From Parabacteroides distasonis (lineage in GTDB: Bacteria; Bacteroidota; Bacteroidia; Bacteroidales; Tannerellaceae), in assembly GCA_021531385.1 (NCBI GenBank), contig JAFBIR010000014.1:17596-81595 (forward strand): 64,000 nt of DNA, written 5' to 3'. Positions 52,322 through 59,751 of the stretch are shown piece by piece. The notes under the pieces are model-generated. The model saw only the letters and a list, made by a program, of their open reading frames with translations, ran no database searches and was not told the origin of the DNA. Position numbers and translations under genes: made by a program. Each line of letters begins with the position of its first letter. Positions within the stretch are counted from its first letter, which is position 1.

Positions 52322-53002
52322 ATGCTGGAGCAACTGTTGGTATGGGAGCGTGAGGCCTTCTTTTGGCTGAACGGCAGTGATTATCCTTTCCTGGATCACT
52401 TTATGTGGCTCTATTCAGGAAAGGTGGTCTGGCTGCCGTTGGCGCTTTTTATCCTTTTTGTCCTCTGCTACAAACGAGATTGGAGGCAATCGCTCCTGTT
52501 GCTCCTGATGATTGCGCTGACCATCACGCTTTGTGACCAGTTCGCTTCTCACCTCTGCAAACCGCTCTGTATGCGCTACCGACCGACCCATCATCCCGAC
52601 TTCATGGCGCAGGTGAAGGTGGTGTTTGGCTATCGGGGCGGATTGTATGGCTTTATCTCCAGCCATGCCGCCAATGCCTTCGGGTTCGCCACGTTGCTGA
52701 CGTTGCTATTCAAGCATAAAGGACTGGGATATAGCCTCTTCTTTTGGGCCACCTTGACCGCCTATTCCCGTGTCTATTTAGGGGTTCATTTCATTACGGA
52801 TATTATTCCGGGAGCTCTTTCCGGCCTCTGCTTTGGGGCGTTGGTCTATGCGCTCTACCGTTGGCTGCGAAAGCATTTCCGGATGGAGGAAGAGTCACGA
52901 CCGTTGACCCTTTGGCGTGCGCGTATCTTGACAGTGGCGATCTGTGCGACAATCGGATTACTCTTGCTATTCACCGAACCACTGACATTCCTCTTGAAAT
53001 AA
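52322..53002 (+). CDS. PAP2-family membrane phosphatase
   Basis: 226 residues with about five membrane helices and the three phosphatase motifs: CKPLCMRYRP (KxxxxxxRP), SSHAANAFGF (PSGH variant with Ser first) and SRVYLGVHFITDIIPG (SRxxxxxHxxxD). Family members remove phosphate from lipid phosphates such as undecaprenyl pyrophosphate or lipid A. In Bacteroidales this gene is often the tail of the bat operon. The exact substrate is not known. Confidence 0.9.
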   Translation: MLEQLLVWEREAFFWLNGSDYPFLDHFMWLYSGKVVWLPLALFILFVLCYKRDWRQSLLLLLMIALTITLCDQFASHLCKPLCMRYRPTHHPDFMAQVKVVFGYRGGLYGFISSHAANAFGFATLLTLLFKHKGLGYSLFFWATLTAYSRVYLGVHFITDIIPGALSGLCFGALVYALYRWLRKHFRMEEESRPLTLWRARILTVAICATIGLLLLFTEPLTFLLK

Positions 53003-53065
53003 ACCAGTTAGCAGAAGATATGCTGTAAAGCATACATGGGCAACGTGCTTTTTTCGATGGATAAA

Positions 53066-53097
53066 TTGGCATTGTGTGCGAAAAATCGCTATGTTAG
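53066..53097 (+). promoter_or_regulatory. Promoter of the small HTH gene
   Basis: TTGG at 53066-53069, a 20-base spacer and TATGTTAG at 53090-53097 (one mismatch to TAnnTTTG). It is 43 bases upstream of the ATG. Confidence 0.5.
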
Positions 53098-53140
53098 TGC
53101 CGTGAAAGAAAACGATTCATTCATTTAAAATTAGAAAGCC

Positions 53141-53401
53141 ATGACAAAGACTATTACATTCAACGAGTTGAGAAGAATTAAAGACCGTTTGCCTGATGGC
53201 AGTATGCACCGGATAGCGGATGAGTTAGGGTTGCAAGTGGAGACAGTTCGCAACTACTTTGGTGGGCAGAATTTCCAGGACGGCCGCAGTTGTGGCATTC
53301 ACATCGAGCCGGGTCCTGATGGCGGTTTAGTGGTTTTAGACGATACGACAATCTTTGAGCGTGCGATGGAGATCATGGGCGAGAGCGCTTCGGCAGAGTA
53401 G
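53141..53401 (+). CDS. Small HTH DNA-binding protein
   Basis: 86 residues with an N-terminal helix-turn-helix (GSMHRIADELGLQVETVRNY, residues ~20-40), followed by a glycine-rich loop and a short strand-helix tail (GGLVVLDDTTIFERAMEIMG). The protein is known only as a putative DNA-binding protein widespread in Bacteroidales. It has its own promoter and a terminator-like hairpin 22 bases after its stop, so it is probably a single-gene transcript. No target is evident. Confidence 0.8.
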   Translation: MTKTITFNELRRIKDRLPDGSMHRIADELGLQVETVRNYFGGQNFQDGRSCGIHIEPGPDGGLVVLDDTTIFERAMEIMGESASAE

Positions 53402-53422
53402 CCCCTTTATTGGGCGTTTATG

Positions 53423-53466
53423 AAAAAATCCTATGGCATTCGTGAACTTGCTGTAGGATTTTTTTG
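53423..53466 (+). terminator. Terminator after the small HTH gene
   Basis: AAAAAATCCTA pairs with TAGGATTTTTT across a 20-base loop, ending in a run of T, followed by GTTTT. Confidence 0.7.
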
Positions 53467-53505
53467 TTTTACTAATAACTATTCATCTTTAAATCTACAG
53501 GCTAT

Positions 53506-54618
53506 ATGGAAGACAAATTAGTAACATTAGCGATTCACACCTATGAGAAGGCGGTGATCCTCAAATCTATTCTTGAGACAGAGGGAATAGAGGTTTACAT
53601 TCAGAATGTGAATCAGATACAGCCAGTCGTTTCGGCAGGCGTACGTGTTCGGATCAAGGAGAGCGATTTGCCTCATGCGTTGCGCGTGATCGAGGATAAC
53701 GCTTGGCAAGCGGATCCCAAACCAGAGCGGAAAGAACGACCCAAGCGGGTGTTGATCCCTATTGATTTCTCCGATTATTCGTTGAAGGCATGTGAGATAG
53801 GTATCAACTATGCGCATAAGATAGGGGCTGAGGCCATGCTTTTCCATGCTTATTTCAATCCCTATTTCCCCTCAGCCATTCCTTTGGGCGAGACGTTAGC
53901 TTATAAGATGAATGAGAATGATTCGATCGAGCAATTGTTAGGTCGTGTGCATGAAGACTTAGATGCCTTGTGCGGCCGGATCGACCAGCAGATAGCAACG
54001 GGAGCCTTGCCAAAGGTGGATTATCAAGTCACGCTGCGTGAGGGCCTTCCGGAGGAGGAGATCGTGACCTTTAGCAAGGAGTATCGGCCCACGTTGATCG
54101 TGATGGGTACCCGAGGAAAGAACCAGAAAGAGATGGATCTGATCGGTAGCGTGACCGGAGAGGTGATCGAGGCCGGTAAGGTGCCTATCTTGGCCGTTCC
54201 AGAGAATGTACCTTTCCAGGACTTGGCATCCGTCAAACACATCGCTTTCGCCACCTCGTTCAATCAGCGAGACTTAGTGGCGTTCGACAAGTTCATGGCG
54301 TTGATTAAAGGCTATCCTTTCCACATCCACCTGTTCAATATCTCGACCAGCCGAGACGAGTGGAATGAGATTCGGCTCAGTGGCGTAAGGGAATACTTCC
54401 GCAAGCAATATCCGGAGGCCAACATCACCCATACCGTCTTGGCCGATGGCGACCTGCTTTTAGCCATAGAGAAGTTCGTGCGTGATGAGCAAATCGACGT
54501 GATCGCTTTGAGCACCTATCGCCGTTCCCTGCTCGCACGGATGTTCAACCCCTCTATCGCACGTAAGATGCTTTTCCACACGGATGTACCCATCTTGGTG
54601 ATTGATAGTCATAAGTAA
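53506..54618 (+). CDS. DUF2007 domain fused to two universal stress (UspA) domains
   Basis: 370 residues. Residues 1-72 form a DUF2007-like domain (VTLAIHTYEKAVILKSILE, with GVRVRIKESDLPHALRVIED). Usp domain 1 (~80-225) has VLIPIDFSDYSLKACEIG and the nucleotide loop IVMGTRGKNQKEMDLIGS. Usp domain 2 (~235-370) has HIAFATSFNQRD and VIALSTYRRSLLARM. Domain 1 keeps the G-x2-G-x9-G-S type ATP site only in part (GTRGKN...GS). It is probably a cytoplasmic stress-response protein. It is the last housekeeping gene before module B. Confidence 0.88.
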   Translation: MEDKLVTLAIHTYEKAVILKSILETEGIEVYIQNVNQIQPVVSAGVRVRIKESDLPHALRVIEDNAWQADPKPERKERPKRVLIPIDFSDYSLKACEIGINYAHKIGAEAMLFHAYFNPYFPSAIPLGETLAYKMNENDSIEQLLGRVHEDLDALCGRIDQQIATGALPKVDYQVTLREGLPEEEIVTFSKEYRPTLIVMGTRGKNQKEMDLIGSVTGEVIEAGKVPILAVPENVPFQDLASVKHIAFATSFNQRDLVAFDKFMALIKGYPFHIHLFNISTSRDEWNEIRLSGVREYFRKQYPEANITHTVLADGDLLLAIEKFVRDEQIDVIALSTYRRSLLARMFNPSIARKMLFHTDVPILVIDSHK

Positions 54619-54624
54619 AAGTTT

Positions 54625-54697
54625 GGAGGCCTTATTTTTGTCATCTCTTTATATTTTTATCGGCGTGGGGACAGGAGGTGATGAAGATAAGGCCTCC
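54625..54697. repeat. Inverted repeat at the left edge of module B
   Basis: GGAGGCCTTAT at 54625-54635 and its exact reverse complement ATAAGGCCTCC at 54687-54697, 51 bases apart. It begins seven bases after the Usp gene stop. It could be a bidirectional terminator, but the long loop and the lack of a T run after the second arm leave this open. Confidence 0.7.
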
Positions 54698-54741
54698 ATT
54701 GTGGAACATAGACGAGTTCTTTGCCAATGATTGCTTTGGCT

Positions 54742-55167
54742 TTACGAGAAATGTGTGACCACCCGATTCCGATTCTGACGGGGATCGGCCTTGCAGGAGA
54801 CGTGGATCCAACAGGTGCCCTGGCGGTTGTGCTCCCAGATCAGCTGGTCGAAGGTAGTGTTGTCCATCAGCCAGCGAAACCACGCACGCCCCTCGGCGAT
54901 GGAGGGCAGGTGCAGGTCGGCCGCCTCGCCACGTAGGTGCTGGCTCTGCGATGCGCCCCCTACCGCTCGGTTGAGGGCGGGGCAGCGATAGCCACTGCTG
55001 ATCACGATCGGCTTTCCGGCATAGGCACGGAGCGGTTCGAGTACCACCTCGCAGAGCGTCCGGAGGTTCGGAAGCAAAGCGGCTGGCATTCGGTTGTCGA
55101 TGCCGAGGCGGTCGGCGGTGGAGGAGCGCTCAAACTCCTCCACGGTGAAATGTTCGGTTATCTGCAT
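54742..55167 (-). CDS. M15-family zinc peptidase, paralog of the 4265 gene
   Basis: 141 residues. The zinc and catalytic residues are H77 and D84 in SQHLRGEAAD, E112 in LIWEH and H122 in WIHVSC. It is strongly similar to the module A peptidase along its length (shared ITISSGYRC/IVISSGYRC and EAADLHLPS segments). It would cut peptidoglycan peptides. No signal peptide is present. Its start overlaps the stop of the upstream lipoprotein gene by 10 bases, so the two are coupled. In phages, M15 endolysins and spanins sit together like this. Confidence 0.88.
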   Translation of the reverse strand: MQITEHFTVEEFERSSTADRLGIDNRMPAALLPNLRTLCEVVLEPLRAYAGKPIVISSGYRCPALNRAVGGASQSQHLRGEAADLHLPSIAEGRAWFRWLMDNTTFDQLIWEHNRQGTCWIHVSCKADPRQNRNRVVTHFS

Positions 55168-55538
55168 GATTTTCTGATTTTAAAGAGGAATAAAAAGAGA
55201 CCGAGAAGGCCGATGGCGGCCAAGAGCTTAGCGTACCACGGTGTGCGTGCGACCTCCCGCACCACCTCCACCTCCCGGATGACGGGGATGGAATCGACCC
55301 GGTGGATGCGGAGCGTGTCTCGCTGCAGGCGGTAGCGATAGGCCACGCTGCGGTCGTTGACATACACCGTGTCGCGCGAACGATCCACATAGCGATCCCG
55401 ATAGACATAGACGCTGTCATACTGCACTTGGTGGAGATACAGGGTGTCCCTTTGGATTCGCTCCACGACGGGAAGTTTCCGCGGCGTTCCGCACCCCGCT
55501 AAGAGGGTGCAGAACAGGAGGCATAGCAGGTGTCTCAT
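55158..55538 (-). CDS. Lipoprotein with C-terminal membrane helix (unimolecular-spanin-like)
   Basis: 126 residues. The N-terminal signal has lipobox LLAGC with the lipid-modified cysteine at 16. The middle (~20-95) is a repetitive, charged, tyrosine-rich beta or extended region (YDSVYVYRDRYVDRSRDTVY). A single strong membrane helix lies near the C-terminus (~100-118, WYAKLLAAIGLLGLFLFLF), followed by basic residues (KIRKSCR). A lipid anchor at one end and a membrane helix at the other, in ~126 residues, is the layout of unimolecular spanins (phage T1 gp11 type), which fuse inner and outer membranes at lysis. It overlaps the M15 peptidase start and the DUF5675 gene stop. The spanin role is an inference from topology and context. 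Confidence 0.6.
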   Translation of the reverse strand: MRHLLCLLFCTLLAGCGTPRKLPVVERIQRDTLYLHQVQYDSVYVYRDRYVDRSRDTVYVNDRSVAYRYRLQRDTLRIHRVDSIPVIREVEVVREVARTPWYAKLLAAIGLLGLFLFLFKIRKSCR

Positions 55539-55975
55539 AGCCTATCCTCCTTGATTTCGAGCGTGACGGAATGGCCCCTTTCGAGGCTTTTGCGGATGCG
55601 CCCATAGAGGCTGTCGAAGGCCATACGAGGATGGATCAGCAGGCCACGAGCCCCACGGGTGCCGACCAAGATATGCCCCTCACGGCGACCATGGATGCCG
55701 TTGCCCGGCTTCAGCAGCGTGCAGCAGCGGGGCAGGCAGGTGTTGTAGCTCACCTCCTGCTGCTTCACGCAGGCCTCGCACGCCTGTTTCTTGCCTACGC
55801 AGATCATTTTGCGCCCGAATTGACGGCATTTCACGAGGCAGAGCGGGTAGCTGCGCCCCGTTTTCAGGCAGGCCTGGCTGTTCTCTAACGTGTCGCAAAT
55901 TTGGCGACCATCTATAACGAGGTGACCTTCAGTGAGTTCACCTTTTGTGTATATACGTTGAATATGTATTTGCAT
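55535..55975 (-). CDS. DUF5675 family protein, paralog of the 4811 gene
   Basis: 146 residues from the ATG at 55975; an in-frame start at 56044 would overlap the primase gene and is rejected. The DUF5675 core LKPGNGIHGRREGHILVG and RGLLIHPRMAFDSL is clear. A cysteine-rich insertion (CEAC, then NTCLPRCC, residues ~60-90) precedes it, in the same place as in the module A paralog. Function is unknown. It overlaps the lipoprotein gene start by four bases and is 50 bases downstream of the primase gene, with a repeat cluster in the gap. Confidence 0.78.
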   Translation of the reverse strand: MQIHIQRIYTKGELTEGHLVIDGRQICDTLENSQACLKTGRSYPLCLVKCRQFGRKMICVGKKQACEACVKQQEVSYNTCLPRCCTLLKPGNGIHGRREGHILVGTRGARGLLIHPRMAFDSLYGRIRKSLERGHSVTLEIKEDRL

Positions 55976-55999
55976 AACGAAAATGATGGGGAATGAATG

Positions 56000-56031
56000 A
56001 AAGTAAGTGAGTAAGGTGGCAAGGTTTACCG
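56000..56031. repeat. GTAAGGTG-type repeat cluster (module B, copy i)
   Basis: GAAAGTAAGTGAGTAAGGTG followed by GCAAGGTTTACC, matching the long repeats at 59363 and 59693. It covers the end of the primase gene and the gap before the DUF5675 gene. Confidence 0.65.
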
Positions 56032-57003
56032 ACTTGCCCACCACTGGCCGAAGTCCTTGTAGCCCTCGGGCAGCTGGTGATGGGTCAAGTTGGGCAACCG
56101 CTCCTTCAGGTCGAGATAGAGCCGCTCACCGGCCGCGTCTTGATCCGGATAGCAGTGAAAGGAGGTGCCGAGCCGATGGCTGAGCCTCGCCAACAGGGCC
56201 ACGTCTGGCTGTTTCAGCAGGGTGGCGCTGGGGATGGCGATCGCCTTCCGTCCCGACGAGAGCATGGCCATGCAGTCGGTCACTCCCTCGGTGATCCAAA
56301 GTTCCTCCTGCGGTTGCAGCAGGGCGAGGACGGGCAGGTTGAAGATGCTGCATCTCGATCCCCGAGGGAACTGGAAGCGAGGCGTGGAGCGATCGGCCGA
56401 GGGCTCGCCCAAGTAACGGGCCTGTACGCTCAGCAAGCGCCCCTCCTGATTGCGATAGGGGATCAGCAGGGCCGGGGCGTTGAACCACGACGAGCGGTAG
56501 TCGCCACTCATCGGCACGGGCGAGCTGATGCTGCTGATGCCCAACCAACGGATCACCGCCGGATGTAGCTTGCGCTGCTCGAAGAGGAAGCGGCGGGCCT
56601 CGTCGGACAGGTAGGGCTGGGCGACCAGCAGGGCCAGGTGGCGGGTATCGACCCGTGGCTCCGGCTCCGGCTTAGGGGCGGGCACCACCCGGCGAGGGGT
56701 GACCTCGGTGCGCATCTCAGCCGATTGCCCCTCGATCTCGATGTTGAAAAGCTTTCCCAAGTAGCGCACCGCCTCGGCGAAGGGGAGGTCGGTCAGCCGC
56801 ATAGCGAGGTCGATCGGCCCGCCATAAGCCCCGCAGACGAAGCAACGATAGCTGTTTTTGCCCCGTCGGAACATCAGCGAGGGGTGGCGGTCGCTATGGA
56901 AGGGGCAGAGCGCCTTGTGGCGGCTCACCCCGAGGCCGAGCTTCTCCGCCACCTGCTCGATGGGGAGCGCTCTGACCTTCTCGATGGAATCATTTTGGAT
57001 CAT
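56026..57003 (-). CDS. CHC2 zinc-finger / Toprim DNA primase
   Basis: 325 residues from the ATG at 57003; an in-frame ATG at 57066 lies inside the upstream gene. The zinc-binding residues are C33, H36, C54 and C57 (ALCPFHSDRHPSLMF; YRCFVCGAYGG), as in DnaG-type primases. The Toprim region has WITEGVTDCMAML and YPDQDAAGERLY (metal-binding acidic residues). It would make RNA primers for replication of the element. It lies two bases downstream of the DUF3987 gene, so the pair is expressed together. Module A instead uses a VirE_N-type primase fused to DUF3987. Confidence 0.9.
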   Translation of the reverse strand: MIQNDSIEKVRALPIEQVAEKLGLGVSRHKALCPFHSDRHPSLMFRRGKNSYRCFVCGAYGGPIDLAMRLTDLPFAEAVRYLGKLFNIEIEGQSAEMRTEVTPRRVVPAPKPEPEPRVDTRHLALLVAQPYLSDEARRFLFEQRKLHPAVIRWLGISSISSPVPMSGDYRSSWFNAPALLIPYRNQEGRLLSVQARYLGEPSADRSTPRFQFPRGSRCSIFNLPVLALLQPQEELWITEGVTDCMAMLSSGRKAIAIPSATLLKQPDVALLARLSHRLGTSFHCYPDQDAAGERLYLDLKERLPNLTHHQLPEGYKDFGQWWASR

Positions 57004-57005
57004 GG

Positions 57006-58391
57006 CTAACCGATTTTTTGGAATTGATTCTTGCTGATGCGCTGGATCAATCCCCGGGCGTTCCATTTCGAGAGGAAGACCCAGTCGGGCGTGACCAACT
57101 CCAGTCGCTTGATGGTCTCACGCAGCAGCTCACGGTTGAATTCCTTGGGCAGGTTGCCGAAGAGATCCTGACGCACAGGCGTGGAGAGCTCGATGCGCTT
57201 GGCTTGCAGCTCCTCGAACCGCTTGCCCCACTTCTCCAGCATCCCCCGAAGGATCTGCTCAGCCATGGCGAGGTAGATCTGGCGCACCTTCCGGCGCACG
57301 CCATGCGCCTGCTCGATGCCGTAGAGATACTGGCAGAGGGCGGCGATGCGAAAGGCGGAGACGCTGCTGCGCTTGAAGAAGACACCCAAGGCGGTCGATC
57401 CGGTCTTCACCGCCTCCAAGTTCTTCGTGGCGCACCACTGGCGCACCTCCTCGTCGAGCCAGCTCATGTCGATCCACTTCTCCGGCTGTATGCCGCCCTC
57501 TGGGCTGTAGGTGTCGGCCATCATGCGATCAATCGTGCGGTCGATCGTGCGCTGCTGGCGAGGTGTGAGGCGCTTGAAGATCGGGGCCTCGTCACCCAAC
57601 TGGCTGCCCAAGTCATAGACGATCGTGCGGGTGATGTTGCCACCCTCGATGGCCTTCCGGTCCATGTACTCGTCGAGTGCCGAGGGCGTGGTGCAGTACA
57701 TCGTGTTGTAGAGGATGTCGACCGTGGCCGAGTAGCTGGCGTCGGAGAGGTAATCCACGCCATACTCCGAGCCTAAGTCGTAGGCCGTGCGTTGGATGCT
57801 CTTGATGTTCGAGAAGGCCCTGCGGTTGGTCTCCGTGGCGGTCGCCAACTCTTCGGTGAAGGTCCAGAGCGTCAGCGGCGTGCCGAAGAGGCGCACGGGC
57901 GAGTCGGCCCGTTTGATCAGCTGGGCGATCGAGATCGAGACGGGGCAGCAGATGACCATCGTCTTCGGCGGTTCGGGCAGCTTCTCCGCTTTCGAGGCGG
58001 TCTGCTTCAGCTCCCGGTAGGCCTGCTCTTGGCGGCGCTGCTCGTTGTCACGCTGTTTCTGCTTGGCCATGATCACGTTCTCCACGTGGCGGGCAAACGA
58101 CTTGCCGCCCGACTGCTCCGAGCAGATGATGGTCTGCAGCAGGCAGGCCATGGGCCCCTGATCGAAGGTGTAGTGGAAGCGCAGGCGTGTGGCGAGGCAG
58201 CCCAACGGAGCCACCGAGGCGATGAAGGTGGCCATCTTGAACTTGTCCGGCGCGTTCGTCACCAGCTCACGGATGACGGGTGGCAGCGCCTTGTCGGGCG
58301 GCAGTTGAGCCGCCTGGCTGCCCTGTTCCGGATTTTGAAACTCCTCCTCAGCTGCGAGGAGGGGCTCCGATGTGTGTGTCAACTCGTTCAT
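57006..58391 (-). CDS. DUF3987 ATPase/helicase-like protein
   Basis: 461 residues. It aligns by eye with the C-terminal half of the module A protein: LPPVIRELVTNAPDKFKMAT / LPPLIREFVETAPDDFKEAT, the Walker A-like loop (CSEQSGGKSF), and LTPRQQRTIDRTIDRMM / LSPRQERIIQTKVDALM. It is likely an ATP-driven DNA-unwinding enzyme working with the primase encoded two bases downstream. The start overlaps nothing: the upstream small gene stops three bases before it. No N-terminal primase domain is present, unlike module A. Confidence 0.8.
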   Translation of the reverse strand: MNELTHTSEPLLAAEEEFQNPEQGSQAAQLPPDKALPPVIRELVTNAPDKFKMATFIASVAPLGCLATRLRFHYTFDQGPMACLLQTIICSEQSGGKSFARHVENVIMAKQKQRDNEQRRQEQAYRELKQTASKAEKLPEPPKTMVICCPVSISIAQLIKRADSPVRLFGTPLTLWTFTEELATATETNRRAFSNIKSIQRTAYDLGSEYGVDYLSDASYSATVDILYNTMYCTTPSALDEYMDRKAIEGGNITRTIVYDLGSQLGDEAPIFKRLTPRQQRTIDRTIDRMMADTYSPEGGIQPEKWIDMSWLDEEVRQWCATKNLEAVKTGSTALGVFFKRSSVSAFRIAALCQYLYGIEQAHGVRRKVRQIYLAMAEQILRGMLEKWGKRFEELQAKRIELSTPVRQDLFGNLPKEFNRELLRETIKRLELVTPDWVFLSKWNARGLIQRISKNQFQKIG

Positions 58392-58394
58392 AGG

Positions 58395-58721
58395 TCACTC
58401 GATAATTTGAAGTGCTTCAACCAGTTCAGAGAAAATCTTCGAGGCTAACTCGTTGCGGTTTCCGAGGGCGTCAGCCTTGAAGGCGCGGCAGTGCAGCTGG
58501 TAGCGGCCATCCTGCCGGCGGACGAGCGAGAGGTGTCGCCCGACGTAGAGCTTCGGGTTCAGCCGATGGGTGCGGCCCGAGGCGTGTGCCTCCTCCTCGA
58601 AGAGGTAGTGGTTGACGGCGTTGCACGTCAGCACGCCGCGGTAGGTCTGTCCCTGGCGAAGCAGGGTGTCTTCTTGCAGGATCGTCTTCAGATCGACGCA
58701 AAGGATCGTATTCTTCTTCAT
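58395..58721 (-). CDS. Small hypothetical protein upstream of DUF3987
   Basis: 108 residues that I do not recognise. It starts MKKNTILCVDLKTILQEDTL, is predicted soluble, and has a beta-rich middle (TYRGVLTCNAVNHYLFEE; RHLSLVRRQDGRYQLHC) and a helical end. It lies three bases upstream of the DUF3987 gene and three bases downstream of the 58725 gene. The position corresponds to the unknown 97-residue protein before the module A primase, but I see no sequence similarity. Real gene status is supported by tight packing. Confidence 0.65.
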   Translation of the reverse strand: MKKNTILCVDLKTILQEDTLLRQGQTYRGVLTCNAVNHYLFEEEAHASGRTHRLNPKLYVGRHLSLVRRQDGRYQLHCRAFKADALGNRNELASKIFSELVEALQIIE

Positions 58722-58724
58722 GAC

Positions 58725-59015
58725 TTAAAAAGCGTTAGAGGTGTGTAACTTCGTGATGTCTTGCACGGTGCAGTCCATGTAGTACTGCCCGTTATACTCC
58801 CGGTGCTGGAAGCGGAGGCTGGCAAAGACCACGTCGCCCGGATAGAACACGCAGCTCGCCAAGTTGCCCAGTAGCGTGGCGGCAAAGGAGTTTTCATACT
58901 TGCCACCCATCTCCTGCAGCACGAGGGTGCACTTCTGCGTCTGGGTGCCATCTTGGCGCTTCACCTGCTGTGTAGTGGTCTGTGCCACGACTTTCAGAAT
59001 TGTCTTCATCTTCAT
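58725..59015 (-). CDS. Small OB-fold-like protein, possible single-strand DNA binder
   Basis: 96 residues from the ATG at 59015 (MKMKTILKVVAQTTTQQVKR); another ATG lies two codons in, and a longer frame to 59066 is possible. Alternating beta strands (KCTLVLQEMGGKYENSF; PGDVVFASLRFQHREYNGQY; MDCTVQDITKL) fit a small five-stranded OB barrel such as those of phage or plasmid single-stranded DNA-binding proteins (DUF3127-like). It is the first gene of the minus-strand transcript, with a perfect -7 element about 70 bases upstream. The assignment rests on strand pattern and gene context only. Confidence 0.55.
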   Translation of the reverse strand: MKMKTILKVVAQTTTQQVKRQDGTQTQKCTLVLQEMGGKYENSFAATLLGNLASCVFYPGDVVFASLRFQHREYNGQYYMDCTVQDITKLHTSNAF

Positions 59016-59084
59016 AAAAAATTTGATGTTAATACTCCTGTTTCTGTCGAGTCGATGGGTGGCCACCTCTTCGCTTTCGACACT

Positions 59085-59093
59085 GCAAATCTA
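59085..59093 (-). promoter_or_regulatory. -7 element (TAGATTTGC) for the module B minus-strand operon
   Basis: Reverse complement of GCAAATCTA, a perfect TAnnTTTGC. A TGG 19 bases further upstream is the only trace of a -33 box. The seven-gene minus-strand operon 59015-54742 probably starts here. Confidence 0.6.
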
Positions 59094-59362
59094 CGTCAAC
59101 CCTTTCGTGCGGCCATGGCTTGTCCTGGTATAAATCGCTGTGAAAAAGAAGATTATGAACGAAAATGAACCTCGGTGAATGCGGATGAAACAAATGAGTG
59201 AGTGCGGATGAATTCCGATGAACGCATGGCCGGGACGTAGCGTGCCTTGTAAGGTGTTAAGGTCGGCATCCCCCCGCTTGTCATCCCCCGTTTTTTTGCC
59301 TCGAGAGGAAAAAAATGCGTCTCCCCGTGTCAGGCGCTTTTCCCTCGCCACCCCTGCGCATT

Positions 59363-59398
59363 CCTTACTCACCTTACCACCTTACTTCTTACTTTCAC
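59363..59398. repeat. Left arm of 36-base inverted repeat (module B, copy ii)
   Basis: Its reverse complement begins GTGAAAGTAAGAAGTAAGGT and continues GGTAAGGTGAGTAAGG. It matches the right arm at 59693 with about two mismatches. It holds repeated GTAAGGTG units of eight bases. Confidence 0.85.
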
Positions 59399-59421
59399 TC
59401 TTTCGATACATCCCCTTGTCC

Positions 59422-59681
59422 GTAGAGACGTTGCGTGCAACGTCTCCGTTTGGGTATGTTCGAGATGCGTGCAATGTCTCAGTTTGGATCGTCAGCGGGT
59501 ATGTTGGAGACGTAGCACGCTACGTCTCTACGGGGTGGTGGAATCGTGGGATGGGTCGGTTTCCGCCAATTCATCCCGATAGGTGCTATGTATATATTAT
59601 AATTAAATTTATATATAAATATATTATATATATAATATACGCGCGAGGGTAGAGACGTATGGCCCATACGTCCGCCGCTAC
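59422..59681. repeat. REP-like palindromes (GTAGAGACGT...)
   Basis: Four related palindromic units. At 59425-59446 GAGACGTTGC-GT-GCAACGTCTC is perfect. At 59462-59480 there is a degenerate copy. At 59507-59528 GAGACGTAGC-AC-GCTACGTCTC is perfect, followed by TAC. At 59654-59672 GACGTATGG-C-CCATACGTC. Such GTAGAGACGT palindromes are common in Bacteroidetes genomes and resemble REP sequences mobilised by RAYT enzymes. No RAYT gene is visible in the window. Confidence 0.85.
59586..59640. other. AT-rich core between the inverted arms (origin-like)
   Basis: About 55 bases made almost only of A and T (TATATATTATAATTAAATTT and onwards) within GC-rich surroundings. It parallels the AT-rich core of module A at 10229-10294. 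Within the 789-base gap 59016-59804 there is no credible gene. The gap holds the two transcripts' promoters, the inverted arms, the palindromes and this core. Confidence 0.5.
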
Positions 59682-59692
59682 CTAATGGGGGT

Positions 59693-59731
59693 GTGTGAAA
59701 GTAAGCAGTAAGGTGGTAAGGTGGGTAAGGG
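59693..59731. repeat. Right arm of 36-base inverted repeat (module B, copy iii)
   Basis: GTGAAAGTAAGCAGTAAGGT, then GGTAAGGTGGGTAAGG: two GTAAGGTG units in a row plus a third variant. It is the inverse of the left arm at 59363. Confidence 0.85.
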
Positions 59732-59751
59732 AACTTTTTTACAACTGCCAG

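Noticed and set aside
59218..59652. Plus-strand open frame across the repeat region
   Set aside because: It runs through palindromes and the A/T core, and its product has no domain pattern; chance frame.
59363..59731. Invertible promoter of the capsule phase-variation type
   Set aside because: Inverted arms exist, but the good promoter (59752) lies outside them and no recombinase gene is close. Kept only as an alternative reading.
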